64,000 bases of DNA, taken from positions 1 through 64,000 of the forward strand of contig CAISDL010000006.1 in NCBI GenBank assembly GCA_903884065.1, read 5' to 3'. Shown in pieces: positions 1 to 8,869 of this stretch. The DNA is from an uncultured Actinomycetes bacterium. GTDB taxonomy: Bacteria; Actinomycetota; Actinomycetes; Mycobacteriales; Mycobacteriaceae. The notes under the pieces were generated by a model that worked only from the letters and a program-made list of their open reading frames with translations, was not told the DNA's origin and ran no database searches. A program made the position numbers and the translations under genes. Numbering within the stretch: the stretch's first letter is position 1; every line of letters starts with the position of its first letter.

Positions 1-2
1 CC

Positions 3-50
3 GGCATGTGCTGGCCCGGCGGGCTCATTCCGGTGCCGATTGCGTGCTAG
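3..50 (+). CDS. Possible 3' end of an unidentified gene (partial)
   Basis: A reading frame enters from the left edge and stops with TAG at 48-50, six bases before the end of the convergent oxidoreductase gene. Only about 15 codons are visible (ending ...IPVPIAC), so the product cannot be recognised. The spacing suits a convergent gene end, but a chance open frame of this length is quite possible. Confidence 0.25.
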   Translation, partial: GMCWPGGLIPVPIAC

Positions 51-56
51 TGGTCC

Positions 57-1046
57 TCAGGCAAGCGCCGGGATGACCTCGCGTTCGAAAAGCTCGATGC
101 CGGAACGGTCGTAGGCGGCCTCGGGGAAGTAGCAGATCACGTATTCACAGCCGAGGTCACGAAGATGGGTGAGTGTTTCGACCACCTGCTCCGGGGTGCC
201 GGTGGCGTTGCCGGGGGCGCGATTCATCGCGATCATCGCGTCGGCGGCGCCATCACCACAGATCCCGGCGAGCCTGTCGCGGACCCGCCCCAGCCGTTGT
301 TCCACATCGGCTTCCGACGTGCCGATCACCGCATTGACGTTGGCCGACCGGATGATCGCGTCGTAGTCGGTCCCGACGTCGCGGCAGTGTCCGGCGAGGA
401 TCTCCGATTTGCGGGTGAACTCGTCGGGGTCGGCGCTGAAGTTGGTGTATCGGGCGTACTTGGCAGCGATCTTGAGGGTGACCTTCTCACCGCCACCGGC
501 GATCCACAACGGGATACCGCCCTGCTGCAACGGCTTCGGGGCAACGATCGCGTCATTGATCTGGTAGTGCTTGCCCTCGAAAGTGACCCGGCCGGCACGC
601 CAGGCGTCACGCATGATCTGCACGCCCTCGTCGAGTCGGGCCAACCGAACCCCCGCCGACGGGAAGCCGTATCCGTAGGCCCGCCATTCGTGCTCATACC
701 AGCCGCCGCCGATGCCCATCTGGACCCGGCCGCCGGAGATGATGTCGGTGGTGGCCGCCACCTTGGCGAGATAGGCCGGGTTGCGGTAGCTCATCGCGGT
801 GCACATCTGCCCGAGGTCGATCCGCGACGTGCTGGCGGCGAAGGCGGCCATCAGCGTCCATGCTTCGTGGGTGGCCTCGTCGGTGGGCACCGGCACGGTG
901 TGGAAGTGGTCGTAGACCCACAGCGAGTCCCACGCTCCGCCGTCGGCGTACTGGGCCAGCTCACGCATTGTGGCCCAATGGTTTTGCACCGGAATGCCGA
1001 CCAGATCCAATCGCCAGCCCTGCGGGATGAAGAGTCCGAATTGCAT
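57..1046 (-). CDS. LLM-class F420-dependent oxidoreductase
   Basis: A 329-residue luciferase-like monooxygenase-fold protein, probably a cytosolic flavin/F420-dependent oxidoreductase of unknown substrate. The N-terminus (MQFGLFIPQG) and the GIGGGWYEHEW segment at residues 111-121 are typical of mycobacterial members, which adopt a TIM barrel and usually bind F420. The length fits the family, so the ATG at 1046 is accepted. It stands alone, convergent with whatever ends at position 50. The family is large in mycobacteria and the substrate cannot be inferred. Confidence 0.85.
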   Translation of the reverse strand: MQFGLFIPQGWRLDLVGIPVQNHWATMRELAQYADGGAWDSLWVYDHFHTVPVPTDEATHEAWTLMAAFAASTSRIDLGQMCTAMSYRNPAYLAKVAATTDIISGGRVQMGIGGGWYEHEWRAYGYGFPSAGVRLARLDEGVQIMRDAWRAGRVTFEGKHYQINDAIVAPKPLQQGGIPLWIAGGGEKVTLKIAAKYARYTNFSADPDEFTRKSEILAGHCRDVGTDYDAIIRSANVNAVIGTSEADVEQRLGRVRDRLAGICGDGAADAMIAMNRAPGNATGTPEQVVETLTHLRDLGCEYVICYFPEAAYDRSGIELFEREVIPALA

Positions 1047-1261
1047 GGTCTTGACTCTACGACCGCGAAGTCACCGGCGGATGCGGGACGGTTCTTCTTC
1101 TTCCACGGGTCCCCCGATCGACGTCCTTGGGTTCCCCCGATCGGCGGTAGTTCGGATCCACCCGGACATGGTCCGTCTGGGGGACATCTGTGACCCAGCG
1201 CACTTGCGATCGTGAGGTCGGGCCGTGGAAGACGGCCATCACCCGCAGGAGGATTGACTAC

Positions 1262-1816
1262 ATGCAGCAGGCACTGTCCGACCCCCGTCTTCTGACCTAC
1301 CCGACGACACCGAGGATCCATACCGTCAGCGGACCCGTCCCAAGCAGAAGCATCTCTAGGGCCAGTCGCATCCTCGAGAAGAGCCGACGGCTCGCCCTCC
1401 TCGCGATCGCCGGCACGTCGCTGTGCGTCGTGGGACTCATGCTGGTCGGGTTCTACCAAATCTACGAAGCGGTGATCTCGGCCGTCGACCTCGGCCGCGA
1501 GGGTATGTCGGAGATGCATTTCATCGTCAATGTCCTGGAGATCATGGACACGTTCCTCATCTCCTCGGCGTGCTTCATCATCACGATCGGCGCGTACCAG
1601 TTGTTCATCGACAGCACCATCGCCATGCCGGCCTGGCTGACCATCAAGGACTTCGACGACCTCAAACGCCGACTGGCCGGCGTGGTCGTGATCATCCTCG
1701 GCCTGAGTTTCCTCGCCGACTTCGTCAACTGGAACGGTCAGACCGACATCATGCGGGAGGGCATCGCCGCCGCCGCCGTCGTTCTGGCTCTCACCGCGTT
1801 CATCCGTGCGATCTGA
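1262..1816 (+). CDS. YqhA/UPF0114-like membrane protein
   Basis: A 184-residue integral membrane protein. Four hydrophobic segments are visible: about residues 40-62 (LALLAIAGTSLCVVGLM), a second around IMDTFLISSACFIITIGAYQLF, a third around GVVVIILGLSFLADFV, and a C-terminal IAAAAVVLALTAFI. This layout and the central acidic/aromatic loop fit the YqhA (UPF0114) family, whose function is not settled. An open frame extends upstream to 1190, but an AGGAGG at 1248-1253 sits at good distance from the ATG at 1262, which decides the start. A hairpin terminator follows the gene. Confidence 0.75.
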   Translation: MQQALSDPRLLTYPTTPRIHTVSGPVPSRSISRASRILEKSRRLALLAIAGTSLCVVGLMLVGFYQIYEAVISAVDLGREGMSEMHFIVNVLEIMDTFLISSACFIITIGAYQLFIDSTIAMPAWLTIKDFDDLKRRLAGVVVIILGLSFLADFVNWNGQTDIMREGIAAAAVVLALTAFIRAI

Positions 1817-1850
1817 CGACGGTCTGTCAACGGCTTTCCGACAGACAAAC

Positions 1851-1887
1851 GAGAACCCCTGAAACGCTTGCGTTCCAGGGGTTCTCG
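1851..1887. terminator. Bidirectional hairpin terminator
   Basis: GAGAACCCCTG and CAGGGGTTCTC form an 11-bp perfect stem with a short interior. It lies between the convergent yqhA-like gene (stop at 1816) and fadB (stop at 1901), where a shared intrinsic terminator is expected. Confidence 0.8.
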
Positions 1888-1900
1888 TCTGAGGCGGGCG

Positions 1901-4036
1901 CTACGTCAGCAGCGACGCCGGGGGGTTGAAGCGGTCGCCGTACTTGGCAGCCAGTTCCTTGGCGCGGGCCACGAACGCGGCCTTGCCACCCGGGTAACCG
2001 GTGACGAACTGCGCGGCGCCACCGGTCCACGGCGGGAAGCCGATGCCCATGATGGATCCGATGTTGGCGTCGGCGGTGGTGTTGATGACGCCTTCGTCGA
2101 AGCACTTCTGGGTCTCCAGAGCTTCAGCGAAGAGCATCCGGTCGATCATGTCCTGCAGCGGCGGCTTGGAGGTGCCCGACGTGAACTCCTCACGCAGGCC
2201 CGGCCAGATCTGGGTGCGCTTGCCGTCGACGTACTCGTAGAAACCGGCGCCGGACAGCCGCGAGGGCCGGCCGAGCGCGATCATCTTCTCCACGACGGCC
2301 TCGGCCGGGTGCGCCTCGTACTTGCCGCCCGCATCCTCGACGCCCTTGCGGCTGGCGACGGCGATCTTGTGCATCAACTCCATGTTGAGCTCGTCGGACA
2401 GCTGCAGCGGCGGCGCCGGGTACCCGGCCTGCGAACCGGCGTGCTCGATCGAGGCCGGCTCGACCCCCTCGCCCAGCATGGCCAGCGCCTCGTTGATGAA
2501 GGTGCCGATGACGCGGCTGGTGTAGAAACCGCGGCTGTCGTTGACGACGATCGGGGTCTTGCCGATCGCGAGGGTGTAGTCGAACACCCGGGCCAGCGCC
2601 TCGTCGGAGGTCTTCTCGCCGCGGATGATCTCCACCAGCGGCATCTTGTCGACAGGTGAGAAGAAGTGGATACCGATGAAGTCGTCCTGACGCTTCACAC
2701 CGGCGGCCAGTCCCGTGATGGGCATGGTCGAGGTGTTGGAACCCAGGATCGCGTTCGGCTCGACGATGTCCTCGATCTCCTGGAACACCTTGTGCTTGAG
2801 TTCCTGGTTCTCGAAGACCGCCTCGATGACGAAGTCCACGCCGGCGAAGTCCTTGGGGTCGGCGGTCGGATGAATCCGGCCGAGCAACGCCGCGCTCTTC
2901 TCCTCGGTGGTGCGGCCACGCTCGAGTGCCTTGGCCTCCAGCTTCTCCGAGTAGTTCTTGCCCTTGTTCGCCGCCTCGATGGTGACGTCCTTGAGCACCA
3001 CGTCGAAGCCGGCCTTGGCCGAGACGTAGGCGATGCCCGCGCCCATCATGCCCGCGCCCAGCACGCCGATCTTGGTGATCGGGGTCTTGCCGATACCTTC
3101 CGGGCGCGAACCACCGGCGTTGATGGCCTGCAGGTCGAAGAAGAACGCCTGGATCATGTTCTTGGCGACGTGCCCGGTGGCCAGCTCGGTGAAGTAGCGG
3201 CTCTCGATGCGGCTGGCGGTGTCGAAGTCCACCTGCGCACCCTCGACCGCGGCGGCCAGGATGGCCCGCGGTGCGGGCATGTTGGCACCCTTGATCTGCT
3301 TGCGCAGCAGCGACGGGAACGACGGCAGGATGGCGGCCAGCGCAGGGCTGGACGGGGTGCCTCCCGGCATCCGGTAGCCCTGGGCGTCCCACGGCTGGGT
3401 GTGCTTGTCCGGGTTGGCCTTGATCCACGCCTTGGCGGCGGGGACGAGCTCCTCGACGCTGCCGACCAGTTCGTCGACCAGTCCGGTGTCCTTGGCCTTC
3501 TTCGGGTTGAACCGGGTGCCCTGGCTCAGGACGTTGACGAAGGCGTTCTGGATGCCCATCATCCGCACGGTGCGGGTCACCCCGCCGCCGCCGGGCAGCA
3601 GGCCCAGGCTGACCTCGGGCAGGCCGATCGCACTGCCCTTGACGTCCGCCGCGATCCGGCGGTGACAGGCCAGCGCGATCTCCAGGCCGCCGCCGAGGGC
3701 GGCGCCGTTGATGGCGGCGACGACCGGCACACCGAGGGTTTCCAGCTTGCGCAGGTCCGCTTTGATCTCCTCGACCTCGGCGAACGCCTCACCGGCGTGC
3801 TCCGGGGTGATCTGGATGATGCCCTTGAGGTCGCCGCCGGCGAAGAAGGTCTTCTTCGCGCTGGTGATGACCACTCCGGTGACCGAATCCTTCTCCGCGA
3901 CAAGGCGCTCGACGGCCTTGTGCATCGATTCCTTGTAGTGCTCGTTCATCACGTTGGCCCCGCCGGTGGGGTCATCGAGGGTCAGGGTGACGATGCCGTC
4001 GGCATCCTTGTCCCACTGAATGGTGTTCTCTGCCAT
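1901..4036 (-). CDS. fadB: Fatty-acid oxidation complex subunit alpha (enoyl-CoA hydratase/3-hydroxyacyl-CoA dehydrogenase)
   Basis: A 711-residue bifunctional beta-oxidation enzyme that hydrates enoyl-CoA and oxidises the 3-hydroxyacyl-CoA with NAD. The N-terminal crotonase domain shows the oxyanion-hole GGGLE (115-119) and a second catalytic-type Glu near 141. The dehydrogenase domain carries the NAD-binding GAGMMG (327-332) and HFFSPVDKMPLVE (457-469) with the catalytic His. Length matches the family (Rv0860 in M. tuberculosis, from memory). The thiolase partner lies 43 bases upstream on the same strand, so the two form a trifunctional-enzyme operon. Confidence 0.96.
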   Translation of the reverse strand: MAENTIQWDKDADGIVTLTLDDPTGGANVMNEHYKESMHKAVERLVAEKDSVTGVVITSAKKTFFAGGDLKGIIQITPEHAGEAFAEVEEIKADLRKLETLGVPVVAAINGAALGGGLEIALACHRRIAADVKGSAIGLPEVSLGLLPGGGGVTRTVRMMGIQNAFVNVLSQGTRFNPKKAKDTGLVDELVGSVEELVPAAKAWIKANPDKHTQPWDAQGYRMPGGTPSSPALAAILPSFPSLLRKQIKGANMPAPRAILAAAVEGAQVDFDTASRIESRYFTELATGHVAKNMIQAFFFDLQAINAGGSRPEGIGKTPITKIGVLGAGMMGAGIAYVSAKAGFDVVLKDVTIEAANKGKNYSEKLEAKALERGRTTEEKSAALLGRIHPTADPKDFAGVDFVIEAVFENQELKHKVFQEIEDIVEPNAILGSNTSTMPITGLAAGVKRQDDFIGIHFFSPVDKMPLVEIIRGEKTSDEALARVFDYTLAIGKTPIVVNDSRGFYTSRVIGTFINEALAMLGEGVEPASIEHAGSQAGYPAPPLQLSDELNMELMHKIAVASRKGVEDAGGKYEAHPAEAVVEKMIALGRPSRLSGAGFYEYVDGKRTQIWPGLREEFTSGTSKPPLQDMIDRMLFAEALETQKCFDEGVINTTADANIGSIMGIGFPPWTGGAAQFVTGYPGGKAAFVARAKELAAKYGDRFNPPASLLT

Positions 4037-4079
4037 GGTTTTCGCTCAGCTCCTAAGTTTTTCGCGGTTTCCCGATGCT

Positions 4080-5291
4080 CTAGACGCGCTCGATGATGGT
4101 GGCGACGCCCATGCCGCCGCCGATGCACAGGGTGATCAGCGCGCGCTTGGCGCCGCGGCGCTCCAGCTCGTCGACCATGGTGCCGGTGATCATGGCGCCG
4201 GTGGCGCCCAGCGGGTGGCCCATCGCGATGGCGCCGCCGTTGACGTTGAGCTTCTCGCTGGGGATGTTGAGGTCCTTCTGGAACTTCAGCACCACCGAGG
4301 CGAAGGCCTCGTTGAGCTCGTAGAGATCGATGTCCTCGGGCTTGAGGCCGGCCCGGTCCAGCGCCTTCAACGCCGCCGGGGTGGGCCCGACGAGCATGAT
4401 GGTCGGGTCGGCACCGCTGGTGGCGGTGGCGACGATGCGGGCGCGCGGGGTGAGCCCGTTTGCCTTACCGGCCTTCTCACTGCCGACGAGCACCAGGGCG
4501 GCGCCGTCGACGATCCCGGAGCTGTTGCCGCCGGTGTGCACGTGGTTGATCTTCTCGATCCAGTGGTACTTCTGCATCGCCACGTCATCGAAGCCGGCCA
4601 TCGCGGCCAGGCCCTCGAAGGCGGGCTTGAGCTTGCCCAGGCTCTCGGTGGTGGTGCTGGGTCGCATGTGCTCGTCGTGGTCGAGGATCAGCAGACCGTT
4701 CTGGTCGCGGACCGGGACCACCGACTTCGCGAAGTAGCCGCCGGACCACGCGGCCGCGGCGCGCTCCTGTGACTGCGCCGCGTAGGCGTCGACGTCGTCG
4801 CGGGAGAAACCCTCCAGGGTGGCGATGAGGTCGGCGCCGATGCCCTGCGGGACGATGAACGCGTCGTAGTTGGTGGCCGGGTCGGACATCATGGCGCCGC
4901 CGTCGGAGCCCATCGGGACGCGGCTCATCGACTCCACGCCACCGGCGTAGACCAGGTCGTCCCAGCCGGAGCGCACTTTCTGGGCGGCGGTGTTGACGGC
5001 CTCCAGGCCGGAAGCGCAGAAGCGGTTGAGCTGGAAGCCGCCGACGGTGTCGGGCATGCCGGCGGCGATGACCGCGGTGCGGGCGATGTCGCCGCCCTGG
5101 TCGCCGACGGGCGAGACGCAGCCCAGGATGACGTCGCTGATCATGTTCTCGTCGACGTTCGGATGACGCCGACGCATCTCGTCGATCAGACCGACGACGA
5201 GATTGAGCGGCTTGACCTCGGTCAGGGCGCCGTTCTTGCCCTTTCCGCGCGGGGTGCGGATGGCCTCGTAGATGAAGGCTTCTTCGGACAT
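4080..5291 (-). CDS. fadA: Acetyl-CoA acyltransferase (beta-oxidation thiolase)
   Basis: A 403-residue thiolase that cleaves 3-ketoacyl-CoA to acetyl-CoA and a shortened acyl-CoA. The nucleophilic Cys92 lies in [12 protein letters not shown], His359 in GHPLGATGA and Cys389 in CIGGGMG, completing the thiolase triad. A GAGGAA motif precedes the ATG at 5291. It is the first gene of the fadA-fadB operon and corresponds to Rv0859 by order and similarity. The 5' side is divergent from the dapC-like aminotransferase. Confidence 0.96.
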   Translation of the reverse strand: MSEEAFIYEAIRTPRGKGKNGALTEVKPLNLVVGLIDEMRRRHPNVDENMISDVILGCVSPVGDQGGDIARTAVIAAGMPDTVGGFQLNRFCASGLEAVNTAAQKVRSGWDDLVYAGGVESMSRVPMGSDGGAMMSDPATNYDAFIVPQGIGADLIATLEGFSRDDVDAYAAQSQERAAAAWSGGYFAKSVVPVRDQNGLLILDHDEHMRPSTTTESLGKLKPAFEGLAAMAGFDDVAMQKYHWIEKINHVHTGGNSSGIVDGAALVLVGSEKAGKANGLTPRARIVATATSGADPTIMLVGPTPAALKALDRAGLKPEDIDLYELNEAFASVVLKFQKDLNIPSEKLNVNGGAIAMGHPLGATGAMITGTMVDELERRGAKRALITLCIGGGMGVATIIERV

Positions 5292-5417
5292 GGTGAATTC
5301 CTCTTCAGTTCAAGGATTGGGTGACGTTACCGGCACTGTGCAGCAGCCTAGTCCGCTGGTGCGGCCGCCTCATAAACGCCCCGGCCAACCTGTTGGTTGG
5401 GCGGCTTCTCCCCCACA

Positions 5418-5463
5418 GTCGCCCCAGCGCGACGCCCGACGACGACCGTCGCGCCGGGGCGAC
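5418..5463. promoter_or_regulatory. Strong imperfect hairpin between fadA and dapC
   Basis: GTCGCCCC, one mismatch, GCGCGACG, a 12-base loop, CGTCGCGC, one mismatch, GGGGCGAC. This gives 16 paired bases in a 46-base element ending 30 bases before the aminotransferase ATG. It could be a DNA operator for the divergent pair or a hairpin in a transcript that starts further upstream. No ligand class is recognised. Confidence 0.5.
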
Positions 5464-5479
5464 GCTCGCGGGCCTGGCT

Positions 5480-5485
5480 TAGGCT
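5480..5485 (+). promoter_or_regulatory. Putative -10 box for a leaderless dapC transcript
   Basis: TAGGCT lies 8 bases before the ATG at 5494. This matches the mycobacterial TANNNT -10 followed by a start codon at or near the transcription start. No Shine-Dalgarno is present. Confidence 0.45.
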
Positions 5486-5493
5486 CTCTCGCC

Positions 5494-6663
5494 ATGACGG
5501 TCGACCGGCTGAAGCCCTTCTCGGTGAACATCTTCGCCAAGATGTCGGCGCTGGCCGCCCGCGTCGGGGCGGTGAATCTGGGGCAGGGTTTCCCCGACGA
5601 GGACGGGCCGCCGGCCATGCTGGAGGTGGCCCGCCAGGCCATCGCCGACGGCGTCAACCAGTACCCGCCGGGACTGGGGATCGCCGAACTTCGGGAGGCG
5701 ATCGCCGGCCAGCGCAGCCGGCGCTACGGCCAGCAGTTCGACCCCGAGACCGAGGTGCTGGTCACCGTCGGCGCCAGCGAGGCGATCGCGGCGGCCGTGC
5801 TCGGTCTGGTGGAACCGGGCTCGGAAGTGCTGCTGCTGGAGCCCTACTTCGACACCTACGCTCCGGTGATCGCCATGGCCGGTGCGCACCGGGTGTCGGT
5901 TCCTCTGGTGCCCGACGGCCGCGGCTTCGCTCTCGACGTCGACGAGGTGCGCGCCGCGATCACCCCGCGCACACGAGCGATCATCGTCAACTCCCCGCAC
6001 AACCCGACCGGCATGGTGCTCGGCGACGACGAACTGCGCGCGCTGGCCGAGGTCGCGGTCGAGGCCGACCTGCTGGTGATCTCCGACGAGGTCTACGAGC
6101 GGCTGACGTTCGACGGCCGCGAGCACGTTCCGGTGGCTGCCTATCCCGGGATGGCGGATCGCACCGTGACGGTCTCCAGTGCGGCCAAGATGTTCAACTG
6201 CACGGGCTGGAAGATCGGCTGGGCGTGCGGTGCGCCGGAACTGGTGGCCGGGGTGCGGGCTGCCAAGCAGTACCTCAGTTACGTCGGTGGGGCGCCGTTT
6301 CAGCCGGCCGTCGCGTACGCGCTCAACAACGAGGACGCCTGGGTGGACGGGTTGCGCGACTCTCTGCAGGGCAAACGGGACAGATTGACCGCCGCGCTGA
6401 CCGGCCTCGGTTTCGAGGTGCACGCCAGTTCCGGCACGTATTTCCTGTGCGCCGATCCGCGCCCGCTGGGGTTCGACGACGGCACGGCGTTCTGCGAGGA
6501 GTTGCCGCACCGCGCCGGGGTGGCGGCCATCCCGATGTCGGCGTTCTGCGACGCCACGGCAACCCCGGAGGCGTGGAAGCATCTGGTGCGCTTCGCGTTC
6601 TGCAAGCGCGACGAGACGCTCGACGAGGCGATCAGACGCCTGGGGTCGCTGGGCCTTTCCTAG
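5494..6663 (+). CDS. dapC: PLP-dependent aminotransferase, DapC-like
   Basis: A 389-residue class I/II aminotransferase. The M. tuberculosis counterpart Rv0858c acts as N-succinyldiaminopimelate aminotransferase in lysine/peptidoglycan precursor synthesis. The Schiff-base Lys232 lies in SSAAKMFNCTGWK, the cofactor Asn in NSPHNPTG (166-173), and Asp198/Tyr201 in SDEVYE. The frame is open upstream to 5272, but homology begins at MTVDRLKPFS and a -10-like box sits just before this ATG. The gene overlaps the convergent SRPBCC gene by 4 bases at the stop codons. Substrate assignment rests on synteny and could be another amino acid. Confidence 0.85.
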   Translation: MTVDRLKPFSVNIFAKMSALAARVGAVNLGQGFPDEDGPPAMLEVARQAIADGVNQYPPGLGIAELREAIAGQRSRRYGQQFDPETEVLVTVGASEAIAAAVLGLVEPGSEVLLLEPYFDTYAPVIAMAGAHRVSVPLVPDGRGFALDVDEVRAAITPRTRAIIVNSPHNPTGMVLGDDELRALAEVAVEADLLVISDEVYERLTFDGREHVPVAAYPGMADRTVTVSSAAKMFNCTGWKIGWACGAPELVAGVRAAKQYLSYVGGAPFQPAVAYALNNEDAWVDGLRDSLQGKRDRLTAALTGLGFEVHASSGTYFLCADPRPLGFDDGTAFCEELPHRAGVAAIPMSAFCDATATPEAWKHLVRFAFCKRDETLDEAIRRLGSLGLS

Positions 6664-7103
6664 CTGCCCTTCTTCACCTTGAGGACCTGCTTGCGGAGGC
6701 CGTCGGTGGCGGTCTCCATGGCGCCCTTGAGGGTGCGCTTGAGCAGGAAGCCCGGGAGCGGCACCGACGGATCGACCTTGAGATCAAAGCGCACCTTGGT
6801 CTTGTCGCCCACCTGGGTCAGCGTGTAGGTGGCGTCCTGGGACTTCAGCTGACCGGCCTTGATCAGCGTCCAGCTGGCGGTGGTGTCGGTCCAGCTGTAC
6901 TCGACCTCCTGCTCATCGGTGAGCCCGGCGGCCTTGATCTTCATCTTGACCCGCTTGGGCCGGCCGTCGTCGTAGGTGTCGAGCACCTCTGCACTCTGGT
7001 ACTGCGGCGACCAAGTGGGAGCCGACCGGACGTCGGCGATGACGTCGAGGATCTCCTCCGGTGTCGCTTCGATGACCACTTCACGGGAATCAGTGACTGC
7101 CAT
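6660..7103 (-). CDS. SRPBCC family (polyketide cyclase/START-like) protein
   Basis: A 147-residue small helix-grip-fold protein of the SRPBCC/polyketide_cyc2 type. It opens with REVVIEATPEEILDVIADVRSAPTWSPQYQSAEV, shown here only for its first strand and helix, and ends in a basic amphipathic helix. Such proteins bind hydrophobic ligands, and the mycobacterial ones next to fadAB (Rv0856/Rv0857) have no assigned ligand. It runs opposite to dapC and shares 4 bases with its stop. The ATG at 7103 fits the family start. Confidence 0.8.
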   Translation of the reverse strand: MAVTDSREVVIEATPEEILDVIADVRSAPTWSPQYQSAEVLDTYDDGRPKRVKMKIKAAGLTDEQEVEYSWTDTTASWTLIKAGQLKSQDATYTLTQVGDKTKVRFDLKVDPSVPLPGFLLKRTLKGAMETATDGLRKQVLKVKKGS

Positions 7104-7131
7104 GATCCGACAGTAGCGAGACTGCGCGTCG

Positions 7132-8181
7132 CTACGGAACCGATTCCCGATACGCGGTGACGATCGGCTCCAACTCGTCCGGCGTCGCGCCGTGCATGAT
7201 CACGGCGTCGGCGCCGTAGCCGAACTCCTCGCGGATGCGGTCCACGCAGTCCCTCGCCGAACCCGTGGCAGCCGGTTCCAGCCACTCGTCGGGGATCAGC
7301 GTCGCGATGTGTTCGATCTGCTCGCTGGTGGCTTTGTGGTCGATGCCGCCGCCGATGGACCCGACGACCGGGTCGGCGCGGAAGCGTTGCAGCACAGCGG
7401 GATTCCAGTCGTTGGTCGTGACCATCAGGTCGCCGTAGCCCTGCAGGTAGGTGGCCAGTCGGGCGACTGTCTTCTTCAGCCGCAGGTCCTCGGGCAGGTG
7501 GTCGCCGACGGTGGCGAAGCAGGACCACACCCGCACCGACTCCGGGTCGCGCCCGGCCTCCTCGGCGGCCTGCTTCACCGTGCGCACACAGCGGGTCAGC
7601 GTCTCGGGAGTGAAGAAGGTGTGCAGGATGACGTCGTCGAACAACCGTCCCCCCAGCCGTAACGTGTTGGGCCCGAAGGCCACCAGTGCCAGCCGGATGT
7701 CTTCGTCGAACGCGGGGTCGAGGACCAGGACGGGGTATTTCCCCATCGGGCCGTCGTGGTTGATGATCACCTCGCCGTGCCACAGCCGCCGCATCATCTG
7801 GGCGAAGTCCTCGAGTTGGGCGGTGCTCACCGGAGGGATTCCGAACGCCCCATAGATCGCGGCGATGCCGCGGCCCACTCCGAGGGTGAACCGGCCGCCG
7901 GAGAGTCGGTGCATGGTGGTGGCCCAGGACGCGGTGATCAAGGGATGGCGGGTGTTGGGATTGGTTGCCGCCGTGGCGATTCGCATCCGTTGGGTGACCG
8001 CGCACGCCGCGCCGGTCAGCGACGCCGCCTCCTTGACGTTCCAGCGCTCGGAGATGAACGCCGTGCCGAATCCGAGTTCCTCACCGCGGCGCGCCTCGTG
8101 CATCAGGGTGGCGGGACCGTCCCCGCCGGCGCCGGCCAGCAGGTAGTAGCCGAGTTCATCGAGGGGGCGCTGCTGATCCAT
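7132..8181 (-). CDS. LLM-class F420-dependent oxidoreductase (TIGR03857-like)
   Basis: A luciferase-like oxidoreductase of about 349 residues. The sequence LDELGYYLLAGAGGDGP near the N-terminus and GFGTAFISERWNVKEAASL resemble a mycobacterial F420-dependent subfamily. The frame is open to an ATG at 8202, which would overlap the upstream vapC by 17 bases. The ATG at 8181 (MDQQRPLDELG) avoids that and keeps the conserved start, so it is preferred. Substrate unknown. It lies just downstream of vapBC on the same strand, but nothing links their functions. Confidence 0.8.
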   Translation of the reverse strand: MDQQRPLDELGYYLLAGAGGDGPATLMHEARRGEELGFGTAFISERWNVKEAASLTGAACAVTQRMRIATAATNPNTRHPLITASWATTMHRLSGGRFTLGVGRGIAAIYGAFGIPPVSTAQLEDFAQMMRRLWHGEVIINHDGPMGKYPVLVLDPAFDEDIRLALVAFGPNTLRLGGRLFDDVILHTFFTPETLTRCVRTVKQAAEEAGRDPESVRVWSCFATVGDHLPEDLRLKKTVARLATYLQGYGDLMVTTNDWNPAVLQRFRADPVVGSIGGGIDHKATSEQIEHIATLIPDEWLEPAATGSARDCVDRIREEFGYGADAVIMHGATPDELEPIVTAYRESVP

Positions 8182-8185
8182 GACT

Positions 8186-8578
8186 TCATCCCACCAGGTC
8201 AACCTGGCATCGCACGCCAGGAGCCCGGGACAGCCGCGCGTCGGCGGTCACCAGGGCGATTCCCAGCGCTTCGGCCAGCGCGATGTAGGCGGCGTCATAG
8301 ACGGTAACGGTCTGCCGTAGCTCCCAACACCGCTGCAGCAGCGGCCGGTGTGGCACGCGGCGCATCGGCAAGTCTGCGAGGTCCGACAGCGCAAGTTCGG
8401 CACGTGCGACGGGCATTTCGCCGGCCATCACCTGCCGGCGCAGCACCGACAACACCTCGAGATCGACCAGTTCCGGGGCGATGAGGGTCTCACCGGCCAA
8501 AGCGGACCGTGAGGTGGCGCCGTCTGGGCCGTCGTCTCCCAGTGCGACTGCAAGAGCGCTGGCATCAACGACGATCAC
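8186..8578 (-). CDS. vapC: VapC-type PIN-domain toxin ribonuclease
   Basis: A 130-residue PIN-domain protein. The expected acidic quartet is visible: Asp5 (VVDASAL), Glu41 (LEVLSVLRR), Asp95 (VYDAAYIALAE) and Asp113 (TADARLSRA). Known VapC toxins cleave tRNA or rRNA with a metal ion. It overlaps the upstream vapB by 14 bases, the usual coupled arrangement. All catalytic residues are intact, so the toxin is probably functional. The RNA target cannot be read from the sequence. Confidence 0.92.
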   Translation of the reverse strand: MIVVDASALAVALGDDGPDGATSRSALAGETLIAPELVDLEVLSVLRRQVMAGEMPVARAELALSDLADLPMRRVPHRPLLQRCWELRQTVTVYDAAYIALAEALGIALVTADARLSRAPGVRCQVDLVG

Positions 8579-8795
8579 GGTCGCTCCGGACCGTCTTCAC
8601 CGCGGCCGTGAATGAGATCGAGCCGCCAGACCGGCTGCCGGACCGTTCGAGAACCTCCTCCAGGGTCGGCATCGACGCCTCTTCGATCAACCTGCTGCGT
8701 AAGTATTCCTGTAACGATTGGTGTGCGCGGGCAGCGCGCTGCCGAAGCACGGCGTGAGTCTCCTCCGGGACATCCTTGATCTGAACACTGGTCAT
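8565..8795 (-). CDS. vapB: VapB-type ribbon-helix-helix antitoxin
   Basis: A 76-residue antitoxin. The N-terminal SVQIKDVPEETHAVLRQRA is a ribbon-helix-helix DNA-binding segment. The C-terminal part (about 45-76) would wrap the PIN toxin. An ATG at 8825 is in frame, but the one at 8795 (MTSVQIKDVP) starts exactly at the RHH strand and leaves room for the palindromic operator upstream. It is first in the vapBC operon. Confidence 0.88.
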   Translation of the reverse strand: MTSVQIKDVPEETHAVLRQRAARAHQSLQEYLRSRLIEEASMPTLEEVLERSGSRSGGSISFTAAVKTVRSDRDRR

Positions 8796-8805
8796 CGCGC
8801 CATTT

Positions 8806-8822
8806 TGGCGCCATTGGCGCCA
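8806..8822. promoter_or_regulatory. Candidate VapBC autoregulatory operator
   Basis: Two copies of the perfect palindrome TGGCGCCA (8806-8813 and 8815-8822) lie 10-26 bases upstream of the vapB ATG, with centres 9 bp apart. A further half-site, GCGCCA, lies at 8797-8802. Tandem palindromes upstream of the antitoxin gene are the usual binding sites of RHH antitoxins. Confidence 0.55.
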
Positions 8823-8869
8823 CAATGCAAGTTACCGTGGTTTGCTTCGCGCCTTTCGCCGCCGGCCCG

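Noticed and set aside
1110-1143. Direct repeat TCCCCCGATCG upstream of the yqhA-like gene
   Set aside because: Only 11 bases repeated once in GC-rich DNA; this could be chance.
2666-4096. A 476-residue open frame antisense to fadB
   Set aside because: Its composition is that of a high-GC complementary frame, while fadB has clear catalytic motifs.
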